Source of the DNA: Undaria pinnatifida
Lineage: Eukaryota > Sar > Phaeophyceae > Laminariales > Alariaceae
Assembly (NCBI GenBank): GCA_012845835.1
Contig: JABAKD010000001.1
Span: forward strand, 8,080,832-8,144,831
Direction: 5' to 3'
DNA length: 64,000 bases
In this document: piece by piece, positions 32,036 through 42,940 of the stretch
Layout of the letters: each line of letters starts with the position of its first letter
Position numbering within the stretch: position 1 is the stretch's first letter
Program-made: the position numbers and the translations under genes
The notes under the pieces: generated by a model
What the model was told of the DNA's origin: nothing
The model's input: the letters and a program-made list of their open reading frames with translations, nothing else
Database searches by the model: none

Positions 32036-32509
32036 GACGATTGGGTGTATTAACGCCGCAAGGGGTGGCCTGCGTTATTTGTTTTTCATCATGGATGAAA
32101 CTAACCCTAGTCACGGAGAGGGGTGAAATGGTTGAAAACACACTATAGTGTGTATCAACGACGACAAGCCTAGTCCCGTGTGGTCTATCCATCCATCCAT
32201 GCATTGTTGTGGGAGGGTGTAGCAGAACGAGACGAGCGGTTCGTGAGGCGCGTGTCGTATGATAAAATTATTTGCTGTAAAATTCCTTGAGTTGAAAAAA
32301 GTCCTTGCGCTTAAATAACGTTGTAGGCCCGACATTGAAACACGCAACGCAACGCTCCGCCTAACCCTGCAGTCCGCGTTTTCCCGTACGGCTGATCCTG
32401 CAATCGTCGTTTCCATTTTTCATACTGTATGATTTGGGGGACACCATGGCGTAATGACCCTGTCACCGCTGGAGAAAAAGCCACCCAAATTTCCAAGTAG
32501 TTGAGCCCC
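32036..32509. other. No gene recognised
   Basis: Overlapping minus-strand frames of about 60-100 codons have no motif. A CCATCCATCCAT tract lies at 32189-32202. Confidence 0.3.
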
Positions 32510-32790
32510 AAAAGAACGTACGCAAAATTCCACACCTGGGACAGATGACGAACTAGGTAATCCAAATTCTAACATCCACGAGCAAATAGATCCCTGGTCT
32601 ATATGATCTGCAGGGCCCATAGATCATGTTGCCGAGTGGGCGCCGTACGATCTGAATCGTCTAGCACACGGTTCCTGGGCTGGAGATGTACTTCACAGAC
32701 CCTGCGCATCATATCACAGCGACAGATAAAGGATCTAGAATATCTAGATGGTGATCATTCCGTGATCTCTCCGAGATGTGTACAATTCTA
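32510..32790 (-). repeat. GATC-rich dispersed repeat H, minus copy
   Basis: Minus strand: GATCACCATCTAGATATTCT, GATCCTTTATCTGTCGCTGT, CGGCAACATGATCTATGGGC and GACCAGGGATCTAT. The plus copy at 44468-44700 and a partial copy at 42225-42310 follow the same order. Confidence 0.65.
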
Positions 32791-32807
32791 AATGGATTAA
32801 CTAAGAA

Positions 32808-32915
32808 ACCCCGCTCAATGGGGAGTGCTACATGAACCCCTACAGAACCCCGAAACCCTTCCCTATACTAGCATCAAGTGATTTGTCCCCAAGAACGGGT
32901 TTCCAGTGGTAAAGA
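32808..32915 (-). mobile_element. TTAA-MITE relative, diverged
   Basis: CCCTACAGAACCCCGAAACC, CTTCCCTATACTAGCATCAA and CCCAAGAACGGGTTTCCAGT follow the MITE on its minus strand. The left border is rearranged and TTAA is not preserved. Confidence 0.55.
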
Positions 32916-33924
32916 GGCGTACCAGTATGTATTGAGCGTGGTATTTTTCTTCGGTTGCTTGTTATTTGTGGGCCTAACTAAGCTGGCCTAGGTGCATTAT
33001 TTGTTGCCATTTTTCCTGGCGTAGTCCGGAAAGGACCGATTCTTCGCCCGTCTTCTGGTTCTGGTGTATATGTGCCTGTAGCGGTATTGTATGTACGCGA
33101 ATGACATTTTGTGGGCAGTACGAGTACTAACACTGTATGCATTTTTTTTTTGTAACTTCTAAACACGTCAGCTGTGCGTTCGATAAATTTATGAATTTAG
33201 AGTCGATACTCATCATATTGCAGTGTAGCGCTCTCGCCCATGAGCACGATTTGTTGAATCCGAATTTCTTAGCGTCTCCTCAAAGAGTAACACCGACGTT
33301 CGTGTCACAGGATCTTTGTTATTGGCGGGCATGTACTGCTGTCGTCAGATTTTCCTGCTGACGTGGCAAAAACTGTTATCCTTCATTTTTCTGTCTCAAG
33401 TCCCTAACTAAAGGGTCGGTTCTTCATCCGTCTTCCGGTTTTGGTATATGTATTCGTACCGATATTGTGTAAGCGCAAGCACATTGCGGGTAGTACGTGT
33501 AGTATACATTTACTGTGCAGGGTTCAGTGTAGCGTTCGCCATTGAGCACGGTTTCTTACATCCGAATTTGTTATCGTCCCCTAAAAATAGGGGCCTGGTG
33601 TTCTTACTACCTGGTACTGATTATTTCTTGGTCGGCCTGTAGTTCTGCTGTCGTCACTGCTGAAGTCTGAAAAGGATCGATTCTTCATCCGTCCCCAGGA
33701 ACTCGTAAGTACTAGCTGTAGTATCGTACCCAGCTTGCAAAGACGAATTTCGACGAAATGCTCGATCTCAAGGCTGTTGTAGTGTCTTTTTCGTTTTTGT
33801 TCAAAAATGGTGTGCGCGCGTGGCACATTGTGAGTAAACAGTACGAGTGCGAGCTTACGCAAATGTTGCTGCGCACTTGTCGTACATGCAACCCCTGGCA
33901 TTGTATATATACATATATACATAT
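32916..33924. other. No gene; two related AT-rich segments and nested-palindrome variants
   Basis: A segment at about 33040-33260 (TTCTTCGCCCGTCTTCTGGT ... GCGCTCTCGCCCATGAGCAC) is repeated, diverged, at 33418-33560. The nested-palindrome core appears as a variant at 33166-33215 and as a minus copy at 33730-33780. TACCTGGTA is at 33608. Confidence 0.5.
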
Positions 33925-34080
33925 ATCGACGCGAGTCGACGAGGAAAGAAAATGCTGAGTTCTTCTCGCGATAAAAAACGGAGGCATGTACCGTAGTGGG
34001 GAGGGGAGAGGAGGGCCCACTATGTGACCCCGGATCTGAGTTACTACTGGGAGGGAGCGTGAGGATAATACATGGGATGA
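33925..34080 (+). repeat. Dispersed repeat F, plus copy
   Basis: CGACGCGAGTCGACGAGG, TTCTCGCGATAAAAAACGGA, GGCATGTACCGTAGTGGGG and GTGACCCCGGATCTGAGTTA in order, closely matching 56095-56290. Confidence 0.75.
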
Positions 34081-34625
34081 AGAAAATAAATACTTCCACA
34101 TATATATGTTCGGGACGGCGAAGCTTGACTAGAAACCCATGCATTATATCATGTATATAGTGGTATATAGTTGTTTGGACCAAAGACGTCATCAGTCAGG
34201 AAGCAAGACTTGTCATTCCTTGGCAAACATCTCACTTTTTTTTCTTTTTTGCCTGTTGGCTGACCCCGAACTACTAGGTTTAAGTGTGGAACATTCGGCC
34301 CTACACCCTTGATGGCGCGTTTCCCGTGCTTGACACCATCCCCTGAAACCTTTGGTTGGGACTATTGAAGTCAACAGGCCGGACTGGTCGACGTGACCAA
34401 TGTGGTATTGGTCAAGTATTTTCAAGTCCCCCCGCTGAAGTCCTCGAAACGGTCGGCAGCCATTAGTGTCGTAAAGTTATACCAGGTAAGGGCCATTCTT
34501 ATCGGAGACCTTTGTTTGTCTTAAATTTCCTAAATTTCCTAAATTTCCATATTTATTTGTGAAATGTGTATTAAAATACGGAGGCGTTCTGTCATAATTT
34601 GTGACATTGTTCAGCCCCAAAAAAT
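34081..34625. other. No gene; piece of dispersed repeat I and AAATTTCCT repeats
   Basis: GAACTACTAGGTTTAAGTGT with a CTTGATGGCG segment (34268-34330) belongs to the family at 45735 and 56480. CTAAATTTC repeats three times near 34530. TACCAGGTA followed by AG (34480-34490) resembles a splice donor, but no exon was recognised before it. Confidence 0.4.
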
Positions 34626-35227
34626 ATGGAAAAGTTAACAATTACAAATTTAAATTTGGAAATCCTGTCGTCGATTTCCATATTTCAAAGGCAGTGCTCC
34701 GACAAGCGCCGTGGCTCAACGCTGGGACCATCGGGTAGCTTTAAATGTCGACCAGGGTGGTCCAACATTATGGCCGATGGAAGGAAGCGGCCTGGTCCTC
34801 TGGAGAACTCATCCTCGAGTCGGACGAAACAACGATTCAGCCTTCCCAGTTATCCAGACACGAGGCGCAGAAACATGGAGAAGGCTATCGCTGGTGTCCT
34901 CGTCGTGCTCGCCATGTTCCTGACACCAGGGACTGCTGTCGCCCTATTGCACGAATCTACTTGGCCTGGGTGTTTTCCTCTGCGGTTTTCCGGGAGTTCG
35001 CTCATGATTGCTGTGTGACAACGCGCGTGACTGCTGGTGTGGGTGGTGGCGGTCTTGCTTCATGGCTTGGCTTTCAAAAATCAGCAAAAAAAAAGACAAA
35101 CAAGCCCGCGCTCGATAATAATGCAGACGTTTTTTCGTGGAAATGTTGGGAAAAAAAGAGGAAATTTAGGAAATTCACATCGATGAGAACGGCCCTAATC
35201 AGGATAAAGCTTAGTTTGGGTAGGTGA
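34626..35227 (+). other. Overlapping open frames, coding status unclear
   Basis: Three plus frames are open over 34700-35020. The longest (34745-35227, 160 codons) is hydrophilic and ends in a Lys/Arg-rich tail. Another contains MEKAIAGVLVVLAMFLTPGTA, which resembles a signal or membrane segment. No motif, splice donor or start context distinguishes one frame. I do not claim a gene. Confidence 0.2.
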
Positions 35228-35979
35228 TGGGTCCACCCTTTTCCCGCTGTCCAGTGAACTACTATTTATTGCCCTCTCGTACCGCAACAGTAGACGGTCG
35301 ATTGATGAGTGATGAGACTTCGCCATGCTTTTTTGTCTTTGTTGTTGAATGGCCTCTTTGTAACCTGGGGCTCGAAAGGGTTTTGCATGATGACGATTAG
35401 TGATTAGTTATGTTGATGAAGACGCCTGTGCTACGATGGAATAACCCTTGTCGACCATTTTTATGGTGAACGACTGGGCGCCTTAGCCCAAAATATTCGG
35501 CATCTCGTTTTTGTTCTTCAACATGACTTTCTCCTAGTCTATTACGGAGATCCACTGTTATCAGGATGAAGGATCAAATGACCAAACAAAAAAAGGGGGC
35601 TCAAGAGCACGCAGCTTCTTTTTTTGCGTTTGTGTTATTTTTGTTGGCTGGTCTTACCAGGTTTGCAGATCCTCAACCGAACACAAGCAGTCGCAGCGTA
35701 GGAGAGCTCGCCTGAAAGGTGGCCATGCTTTCCTCTTGTGTGCGTGATTTCATCCTGTTAACAATAGATCTCCGTAATATTAGACTTTAACAATGGGTAT
35801 GTTTATCGGGATGTACTACACGAGTAAGTTTTTGCCGTAGAAAGCATAACGCTCCTCAACTGGTTAAGAGCCTCGGGAAAAACAGTAATGGTTGGTGCAC
35901 CTCCACCGTAGCGCGTGTCTGAAGGCACCAGGCGTTTAATTGCACGTGCGTGCAAGGTTGTCAGATGTGCACGTAAACT
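35228..35979. other. No gene recognised
   Basis: TTACCAGGTTTGC at 35656 is a near match of the recurring 9-mer. GTGCACCTCCACCGTAGCGC (35896) belongs to a short dispersed family. Nothing else was seen. Confidence 0.3.
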
Positions 35980-36115
35980 CAATACTGCCGCTGCCGACCT
36001 CGAGAGCAGACCTCGAGCCCCCCAAAGGGTTGGGTTGGGCTTAGTGTTGAGGTTAGGGTTAGGGTCAGGTCTGGGGCCGGGTTGGTCTGGGCAGGGCAAC
36101 CGTCGTTTTGTGCAG
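35980..36115 (-). repeat. Telomere-like dispersed repeat, minus copy
   Basis: Minus strand: CCAGACCAACCCGGCCCCAG, CCTGACCCTAACCCTAACCT, then CCCAACCCTTTGGGGGGCTC and GAGGTCTGC, the same order as at 27.5 and 28.8 kb. Confidence 0.65.
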
Positions 36116-36195
36116 ACCTGCACAGAGGTACATATATCGTGCAAATCTGAAAATCCTTGCACGTACGTGCAACTTCGCGGGGGGGCGTCTGAAGG

Positions 36196-36600
36196 ATCAT
36201 CATGATGATAATGGTGACGACGATGGTGATGACGATGACGATGATGATGATGATGATGGTGATGGTGATGGTGATGGTGATGGTGATGGTGATGACCATG
36301 ATGATGATGGTGATGATGATGGTGATGATCATGATCATGACCATGGTGACAGTGCTTGGTGATGATAACGATGATGCTTGATGACGATGCCGATCATGAT
36401 TGGTGGCGATGACGGCGGTGATTGGCGATGACCATTGTGAAGACTATGCCAATGATTATGTGGTTGGGTCTGTGTGTAGATTATGGTGATCGTCATGTTA
36501 AAGACGATGACGATGATGATGTGGCTGGGTCTGTATGTAGATTATGGTGATGGTCATGTTAGTGGTGGATTTTTTAACACCGATGACGATGATGTTCTCG
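36196..36600. repeat. GAT/GGT-rich triplet and hexamer repeat
   Basis: GATGATGAT, then (GGTGAT)n at about 36258-36293, then degenerate GATGA text. The Asp/Gly-rich peptide is a consequence of the repeat. Two ~70-bp segments with GTGGTTGGGTCTGTGTGTAG and GTGGCTGGGTCTGTATGTAG (36460, 36520) are tandem. Confidence 0.85.
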
Positions 36601-36880
36601 CTCTCGCTGGTTTGCCCGTCCCGTGGTGACGATAAATCACAGAGAAGAGGAGTTCGTTAGGTAAATGGAAAAACAAACGGGCTAACAAAACCCCGCAGAA
36701 TGTATGTTATTGCCTGCGGTCTTGCTACACCAGTACAGACAGAGTACTGGCAAGCTATAGCGATACAGCCTTTTATGTATCGATACAGACGATGTCTGTA
36801 CCTATACTGCAAACGTATGTACTTCCAAGCGTGCCGGTACCAGTAAGTATCAGTTACACTATACCCTGTATATCTAGCTT

Positions 36881-37600
36881 TTGGGGCGCGGCGACTGGTT
36901 CAGCGATGTAGGAGGTACGTGTGGCAATGGCGGCAATAGTGGTGAATCGCTGTCGCCACTGCCCACAATGTCCCAAGTATCAAATACTGCATCGAAATAT
37001 GATAAATACACCAGTAACCAGATATTGTTCCAAATATTCAAGTATTCCAGGAAAAATGTGGAGTATCAGTTGTTCCAGTATATCCAACCTAGTAGTGCGG
37101 TGTATGGCGTCGAGTTCAGCGGTGTACCTGGCGTCGAGTTCAGCGGTGTACTAACTGCTGTGTTGTATCATCACGGCCGTGTAGCAGCATTGGTGGCAGC
37201 AGTAGTAGTAGTCGTTGTCGCGATGGTGCTAAATGCCGTCAATGCCCGCAAATCCAAAGTATCGAACTATCCAGGATACAGCTGTATCCAGATACTAACA
37301 AAAAAATAAGTAGTATGTCCAGTTTTTGGGCGCGGCGTCTTCTTCAGCGGCGCAGGAACAGCACTAAACCTGTTGTGTGTGATCGGTGGTATGATGGCTG
37401 TCGCGACGGCTCTAAAAGGCTCATAATATCCAACGCGTACGAATCTCGAAATATTCAGGATACAAACAGGTAGTGGTACCACAGCAGTATCCTAAAACTG
37501 GCAGATCGAATCTCCAGCGTATATTATACCCAGAACATATCCGGAGTATCCAGAAAGTTCAGAATACGCAGGATATATATCCATATCCAGCATGATCCAA
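36881..37600. repeat. Imperfect triplicated block rich in ATATCCAG-type words
   Basis: GGGGCGCGGCGACTGGTTCA (36882) and TGGGCGCGGCGTCTTCTTCA (37327) start similar blocks. Each has TGTCGCCACTGCC- or GCTGTCGCGACGG-like text and ends in repeats of TATCCAG or AAGTATC. GGTGTA(C/T) with CGGTGTACCTGGCGTCGAGT repeats locally at 37096-37150. The plus frame 36881-37309 follows the repeats. Confidence 0.45.
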
Positions 37601-38043
37601 AATGTCCACACGGTTGGATATCTTCACACACACGCGACGGCTAAGAAGCCACACTTTTTCAAGTAGTCTCTCTCTGCCGTGTTCACTGCCAACTCGTTCT
37701 TTTACACCAAGTATCATATATACAAAGGCTGATTTTTTTTTTTTTTTTGTGCGCATCCGCGATTGAATAATGAAATACTGGTCGTATGAGCTTATTTCCT
37801 CTAGATTATCGTGTTTTTCCCTCTTTCAGTGGTGTTAGATTGTGACACCAAGCACCGGGTTATCTTTGTCACGTAATCGTAGACCAGGAGCGCGTTTTCA
37901 TGGTACGTGTGATGGCACCTTTTTTTTGCCCCAGAAGTCACGCTGTGATAACCATTTTTTTCAAATGTCCCACGATTTTTCACAGATACTGGTACATACA
38001 CACTGAGAGCAATAGTACAGTGCAGACAGTACTACGATTGACC
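37601..38043. other. No gene recognised; T-tract at 37731-37748
   Basis: No repeat partner or protein-like frame was noticed. Confidence 0.3.
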
Positions 38044-38184
38044 CTATTGGAGCCCGGGTATAGCGACTAAGGACATGACATGTGCGATGCTATCCACCGT
38101 CTCCTGTCTGTGCGCAGCAGTACGAATGGGATCGATCATGGCGTGCATCTTGTTGTACTGATGATGTTGTTGCGGTTCGGACAT
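38044..38184 (-). CDS. Short unrecognised open frame, possible small gene or exon
   Basis: The minus frame begins MSEPQQHHQYNKMHAMIDP and closes with MSLVAIPGLQ and TAG, 46 residues. Composition is protein-like: balanced charges, no simple repeat, even codon use. It sits in an open frame that extends upstream to 38289, where the encoded residues look non-coding. No homologue or motif is recognised and no splice sites are compelling. A chance frame is the main alternative. Confidence 0.25.
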   Translation of the reverse strand: MSEPQQHHQYNKMHAMIDPIRTAAHRQETVDSIAHVMSLVAIPGLQ

Positions 38185-38284
38185 GAAATGTGTCACCAGT
38201 ATCGAAGCAGCGTATTTATTGCAATTGGAACGCGAAACGCATGACCTATGAATATCCAAGCAGCTTATTCTATAAAAATATTCT

Positions 38285-38577
38285 AACAAGGTCGGCTGTG
38301 AGTTCGATCAATTTGGGTCGATACTCATCTTTGCAAGCGGCGTACGTCACACCCGTCGCCCGTTTTTATTAGGTTTTCGTGAGTCAGAGCCTTATTTATT
38401 GCAGCTCGGACACAAAATGTATTTACGTACGAATATCCAAGAAGCCCGCGTTGCTTCAATTTTTCCCTCATGTCGCAAAGGGTTAACACTTTTAGCCCTT
38501 TTAGCACCACACTCCCGGCATGGGGACAAAACACCTGGTGTTAGACAAAAATAATGCCAGATTTGGAAATGGGTTAA
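38285..38577. repeat. Nested-palindrome variant and a TTAA-MITE of the second subfamily
   Basis: CGGCTGTGAGTTCGATCAAT ... CTCATCTTTGCAAGCGGC at 38292-38342 is a variant head palindrome. At 38483-38577 a 95-bp TTAA...TTAA unit contains CCTTTTAGCACCACACTCCC and GGCATGGGGACAAAACACCT. Relatives lie at 57529-57624 and 28868-28944. Confidence 0.6.
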
Positions 38578-38654
38578 TACTACCACCGCGTTCGATATTA
38601 TTACTTGGCATGCTACAGCATTAATATCGAGTGACCTTATACGGCAGTTCGAGT

Positions 38655-38840
38655 TCGATGCGAGTCGACGAGGGAAGAAGGGCTGATGAAGCCTTCTCGC
38701 GATTAAAATGAAGGCACGTATGTATCATGCCGCAGTTGAGAGGGGGGAGAGGACCCGGCTTGTTGACCCCGGATCTGAGGTAGGTCTAGGGACGGGCAAG
38801 AGAAAGAAAAAGTGCGAAGATAATATCAGTAGATGGGATG
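38655..38840 (+). repeat. Dispersed repeat F, plus copy
   Basis: GATGCGAGTCGACGAGGG, CCTTCTCGCGATTAAAATGA, GGCACGTATGTATCATGCCG and TTGACCCCGGATCTGAGGTA follow the family order. Confidence 0.7.
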
Positions 38841-39139
38841 AGCTTGTATACGTATACCAGCATACCATGGTGTCACATACCATGCTATAGTATACGAACG
38901 TGCGTACACGTAGTATACAGCTAATGTAGCACACCTGCGGAGGTAAAACCGTTCGTATACATTGTAACCCTACCGTCAGCGGCCAACGTATATGATCCTG
39001 CGCGTGCTGTAAGGTATCCGGTCGCCCCGGTGGAGCATCAGGTTGTCCTCGAGCCTGGTATAGGTCAGTTTCGTGAGGTCCAATCCCTCCGAGTGCGCAG
39101 TCGTATAAATTCGTGGGGACTTTTGTGCACAAATTGGCC

Positions 39140-39300
39140 TTATTGCGGAAAGCGCGAGAGCGTGAGTTAGCAACACTCGGTGAAAAATCGACGGTCATCA
39201 GCAGTGGGATTGCTTAACCCTGTGCGCGATAAAAATTGAAGGCAAGAACCGGGGGGGAGAAGGGACGACACCTGTGACCACGGCTTGTCAGAAAACCCAT
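39140..39300 (+). repeat. Dispersed repeat E, copy 2
   Basis: ATTGCGGAAAGCGCGAGAGC, GTGGGATTGCTTAACCCTGT, GCGCGATAAAAATTGAAGGC and ACCTGTGACCACGGCTTG. The second half (GATAAAAATTGAAGGCAAG and the G-rich text after it) resembles the corresponding part of repeat F, so E and F look related. Confidence 0.7.
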
Positions 39301-40152
39301 GAAAATACAAGAACGCAAACGGATGCTGGTAGGTAGATGTGTGTGGAGATGGTATGCTCTCTCTGAAGATAGTCCCCTATTGGTATTGCTAGTTCTGTTG
39401 CAGAGCCGATTTTCTCCAAATACGCGGGAGGGCAGATGCTACGCGGTAGAGGTGTTCTGTCTCTTTTTTGCCTCATTAATTCGATAACTGTCACAAATAA
39501 ATGCAACTGCCTCCGTAGATACCTTCTAACCTGGTAAACGATCTTCACTTGGCGCAGTCCAATAGAAAAAAATAGAGCGCGCGAAGAAGAGCGCCGTTTT
39601 TTTGCGCTTGTATGTATGAATATTTTTATATATCTAGGCTATAATATGGGTTTGATCATCGGGTTGCTCTCTCAGTTTACCCTGAATAAGATTATGGATG
39701 AGGCATATAGGGTAGTTTATCAAGCCACCACTCTCAGGAGGGAATGTGGCCACTGATGACTTCCCAGACTCGGTGGGGTGCTATTAGAGGAAGTGCGGAA
39801 AACTGAAGGGGTGTGGAAGGCGTGTCGCTTCAGGGGATTCCGACGATTTCGGGTTAGGGAGGACGTCTGCTACCATAGATGTATAGCATTATTTTGCATA
39901 TTCTGAATTTCGCCACTCCTTAACCCAATATCGCGAGAATGTCTTTTTTTTTTTTCGTTTTTTCGTATTATAGCTAGGGCCATGGTTTTTTTCATCGGGT
40001 TGCACTTGAGTTTATTCTAAATATGCTCTTTTGGGTGAGGGGAAATATCTCGTCAAGGGAGGGAGCCTCAGACAAAATAAGGTACACCTCTACCGTAGCG
40101 TGTGTCTGAGCCCCGTCGTTCAGAAAATACGTTTGCCAAAAAGTGGTACACC
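39301..40152. other. No gene; dispersed-repeat pieces
   Basis: ATTCCGACGATTTCGGGTTA (39838) and GTACACCTCTACCGTAGCGT (40081) belong to families also at 6.8 and 7.5 kb. No protein-like frame is present. Confidence 0.35.
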
Positions 40153-40242
40153 TCAACGCCTTTACAACTGGAAACCCGTTTCTGGGGACAAAATACTTGG
40201 AAATTGTATAGGGAGGGGTTTCGGGGCTCTATAAGGGGTTAA
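40153..40242 (+). mobile_element. TTAA-flanked MITE, left border TCAA
   Basis: TCAACGCCTTTACAACTGG ... GGGGCTCTATAAGGGGTTAA, 90 bp. The left TTAA is changed to TCAA; the interior is nearly consensus. Confidence 0.75.
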
Positions 40243-40379
40243 TGTCTCTATCGTAGCACGCGCAGGAGGCACACCCGACGGAACTATTATGGCGTTGGAC
40301 TCGCCTAGATATTTCCACTGCTGTCGCGTTGCTTGGTGTTTATTTGCACCCCCCCTCCCCGCTGTCGAGGAAATCGGCT

Positions 40380-40660
40380 TGGAAATCCTCCCAGGGTGTG
40401 TGTTTAATCCTCCGGCAGATGGGGGAAAATAAAGCTTAACGCCTTTACTACTGGAAACCCGTTTTGGGGGTCAAATTACTTGGAACTATTATAGAGATGG
40501 GTCTTTGTGCTCCAAAAGGGGGGTTAAGCTCGCCACACTTCCACGTACCTTCACACATTTATGCCATGCCGCGTGTCCAAATTCCACTTAATGGCCTTCG
40601 CAATCCAGCGCTAATAGCTGGCGCGTCCTTCGACTTCCATTGCAACAACAGCGCGAAGTG
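40380..40660 (+). repeat. Dispersed host repeat carrying a TTAA MITE at 40436-40527
   Basis: Left flank AATCCTCCGGCAGATGGGGG with AATAAAGC, then TTAACGCCTTTACTACTGG ... AAAAGGGGGGTTAA, then GCTCGCCACACTTCCACGTA. Compared with 7935-7781 (minus), the 92-bp MITE is the only insertion. The sister locus at 58437-58700 has a MITE at the same place. Confidence 0.8.
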
Positions 40661-40921
40661 TTTTCACGTGTTTTACGCGTTTATACTATCCTGCTGTCGG
40701 TAAAATTTGGCTTGGAATATCAAATTCTGTCCCAGGGGATGGGTCGTCTCGTACGTGTGAGACTGCGTACTCTTGGGGTCTTACGCCGACGGCGCACTAC
40801 TTCCAAGTTTCCAACCCATGGGCTGCAGCACTTAGTTCGTTTAGGACTGCATCCGCGTGTTAGGGGACGCACGACTTGGAATTTGACTGGGATTGGTTTG
40901 CCAGTAGATAAAAGGGTAACA

Positions 40922-41765
40922 TGCAGTCCACGCCATTTCGAGTGTTTTGGTGTTTTAGGGTGGATGGGGTGCCCAATAGACCACACCTATCTCTGCTATC
41001 TCGATTTTCATTGATGAACACCTTTTCCCCGAACCAATCGGAGCTGATTCCCTTTGGGCTCAATGTAGTCCACGCTATTGCGAGTGTTTTGGTGTTCTAG
41101 GGTGAAACGGGGTGCCCAATAGACCACACCTATCTATGCCATCTCCATTTTCATTGGTCAACACCTCAACGCTGATGCAATCGGAGGTGATTCATTTTGG
41201 GTTCAATGTAGTCCACGCTATTGCGAGTGTTTTTGTGTTTTAGGGTGGAACGAGGTGCCCAATAGACCACACCCATCTATGTCATCTCCATTTTCATTGG
41301 TCAACACCTCAACGCTGATGCAATTGGACCTAGTTCCTTTTGGGTTCAATGCAATTCACGCTATTGCGAGTGTTTTGGTGTTTTAGGGTGGAACGAGGTG
41401 CCCAATAGATCACGCACCTATCTCTGCCATCTCCATTTTCATTGGTCAACACCTCAACGCTGATGCAGTTGGGCCTAGTTCCTTTTTTGTTCAATGCAGT
41501 CCACGCCATTGCGAGTGTTTTGGTGTTTTAGGGTGGAACGGGATGCCCAATAGACCACACCTATCTATGCCATCTCCATTTTCATTGGTCAACACCTCAA
41601 CGCTGATGGAATTGGACCTGATTCCTTTTGGGTTCAATGCAGCCCACGCTATTGTAAGTGTGTTGGTGTTTTAGGGTGGAACGGGATGCCCAATAGACCA
41701 CACCTATCTATGACGTCTCCATTTTCATTGGTCAACACCTTTTCCCTGAACCAATCGGATCTGAC
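40922..41765. repeat. 143-bp satellite array, nearly six units
   Basis: GAGTGTTTTGGTGTTTTAGG (variants included) starts at 40940, 41082, 41225, 41368, 41513 and about 41656, giving spacings of 142-145. Each unit holds TGCCCAATAGACCACACC, ATCTCCATTTTCATTGGTCA and CAACGCTGATGCAATTGG. First and last units share a different segment, CACCTTTTCCCCGAACCAAT, so array edges are alike and the middle has been homogenised. Confidence 0.92.
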
Positions 41766-41788
41766 CGCGCTTTACACCCTGCTCGCAC

Positions 41789-41876
41789 TTAACCCCTTTA
41801 GGGCCCCAAAACCCTTTCCTATACCATTTCCAAGAACTTTGTCCCCAAAATGGGTTTCCAGTTGTAAAGGAGTTAA
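41789..41876 (-). mobile_element. TTAA-flanked MITE, 88 bp
   Basis: TTAACCCCTTTAGGGCCCC ... CAGTTGTAAAGGAGTTAA. The ends are imperfect inverted repeats of about 13 bases. Confidence 0.8.
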
Positions 41877-42127
41877 ACCCTTCTGTGGCCCACGCATAGC
41901 GACAAAACAAGAAATGCGCTCGCTATCGTAGCGTAAGCGCGCAACACACAGTAATCCATGCTGCGCGCGCGTCGTGCAGCTCCATGCGTCGGCGTGCAGC
42001 TCCATGCGTTGGAGTCCGGCGTTAGGGTCATCACCCCTTTAGCTGCTGCTGTAGCAGCCCGTGTAGCTTCGTGTGGCTGACCTTGAAATCGTCAGTTTTT
42101 TTCGTCAATTTGTTGCCTCTCAAGTCC

Positions 42128-42216
42128 CAAAGCCTTTACAGCTGAAAACCCGTTCTTGGGGACAAAGTACTTGGAATTAGTATGCGGGGGCGTTTTGGGG
42201 CTCCAAAAGGGATTAA
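42128..42216 (+). mobile_element. TTAA-flanked MITE, left border decayed
   Basis: AAAGCCTTTACAGCTGAAAA and CCCGTTCTTGGGGACAAAG lead to GGGCTCCAAAAGGGATTAA. The right TTAA is intact. Confidence 0.7.
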
Positions 42217-42224
42217 TGGAGAAG

Positions 42225-42310
42225 AAATGCACACACCTCGGACAGATCACGATCTAGATCATCTAGATCCTGTATCTGCCGTTATGAGATACTGCTGTGG
42301 AGGATTTGTA
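42225..42310 (+). repeat. GATC-rich repeat H, partial plus copy
   Basis: ACGATCTAGATCATCTAGAT and CCTGTATCTGCCGTTATGAG match 44468-44520. Confidence 0.6.
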
Positions 42311-42940
42311 TATGAACACACTTACAATCATCTCTAAGTCTTTTACAACTAGAATCACTTAATTGAAGGCTCTTCTTCGCTCTCAGAGCTCCCGCGCCTG
42401 GAGCACGCCTGTCTCACACCCCTTCTTGGAGAACTTTCCAGGATTTGTTTGCGCTCTGTGCTTTTTTTCGCTTCCTTTCGTGTCCTTTCTACTCGCTTCT
42501 CGTCGTTTTCCCTTCCTTTCGTCGTTGTTTTGCGTCTTTCTCGATTGTCTCGCCCAGCTTCGATTGCTTTTGGATCTTGAGTCGAGTTTCGGGAAATCGT
42601 TTGTTTGTGTTTTTTCGATTTTTTTGTTGAGACTACCCCCCCCCCCCCCCCCCCCCCTCTCGACTGTCGTTACTTTCCGTTTTTAATGTTTTTTGTTCGA
42701 TTTTCTACCTCGTTTTTTACTGCCATACGATTATGATTGGTGCTTCGGAAAATGTGTTTTTTTTTCCTCGATATTTGTTTTTCGTTTTTCTCGTTGCCCC
42801 CCCGATTTTTAACGTTTTACCTCAGTTTCGTCCTTTTTAGGTGCTACTTTGCCATTTTTGCGTATTTTGGTACGATCTACGATACAAACTCATGGCCTGT
42901 TGATTTTGACTGTTCATCGGCCTTTCTGTTTTGCGGATAG
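42311..42940. other. T/C-rich sequence with a poly-C tract, possible intron or 5' region
   Basis: Strong TTTTTCG and CTTTCGT content, with a C run at about 42637-42658. It ends in TTTTGCGGATAG, which can act as a splice acceptor for the open segment that follows. Confidence 0.35.

Noticed and set aside
34626-35227. A gene in one of three overlapping plus frames
   Set aside because: No frame has splice signals, motif or clear codon preference; recorded only as an unclear open region.
36108-36362. Asp/Gly-rich acidic frame
   Set aside because: Direct translation of the GATGGT repeat.
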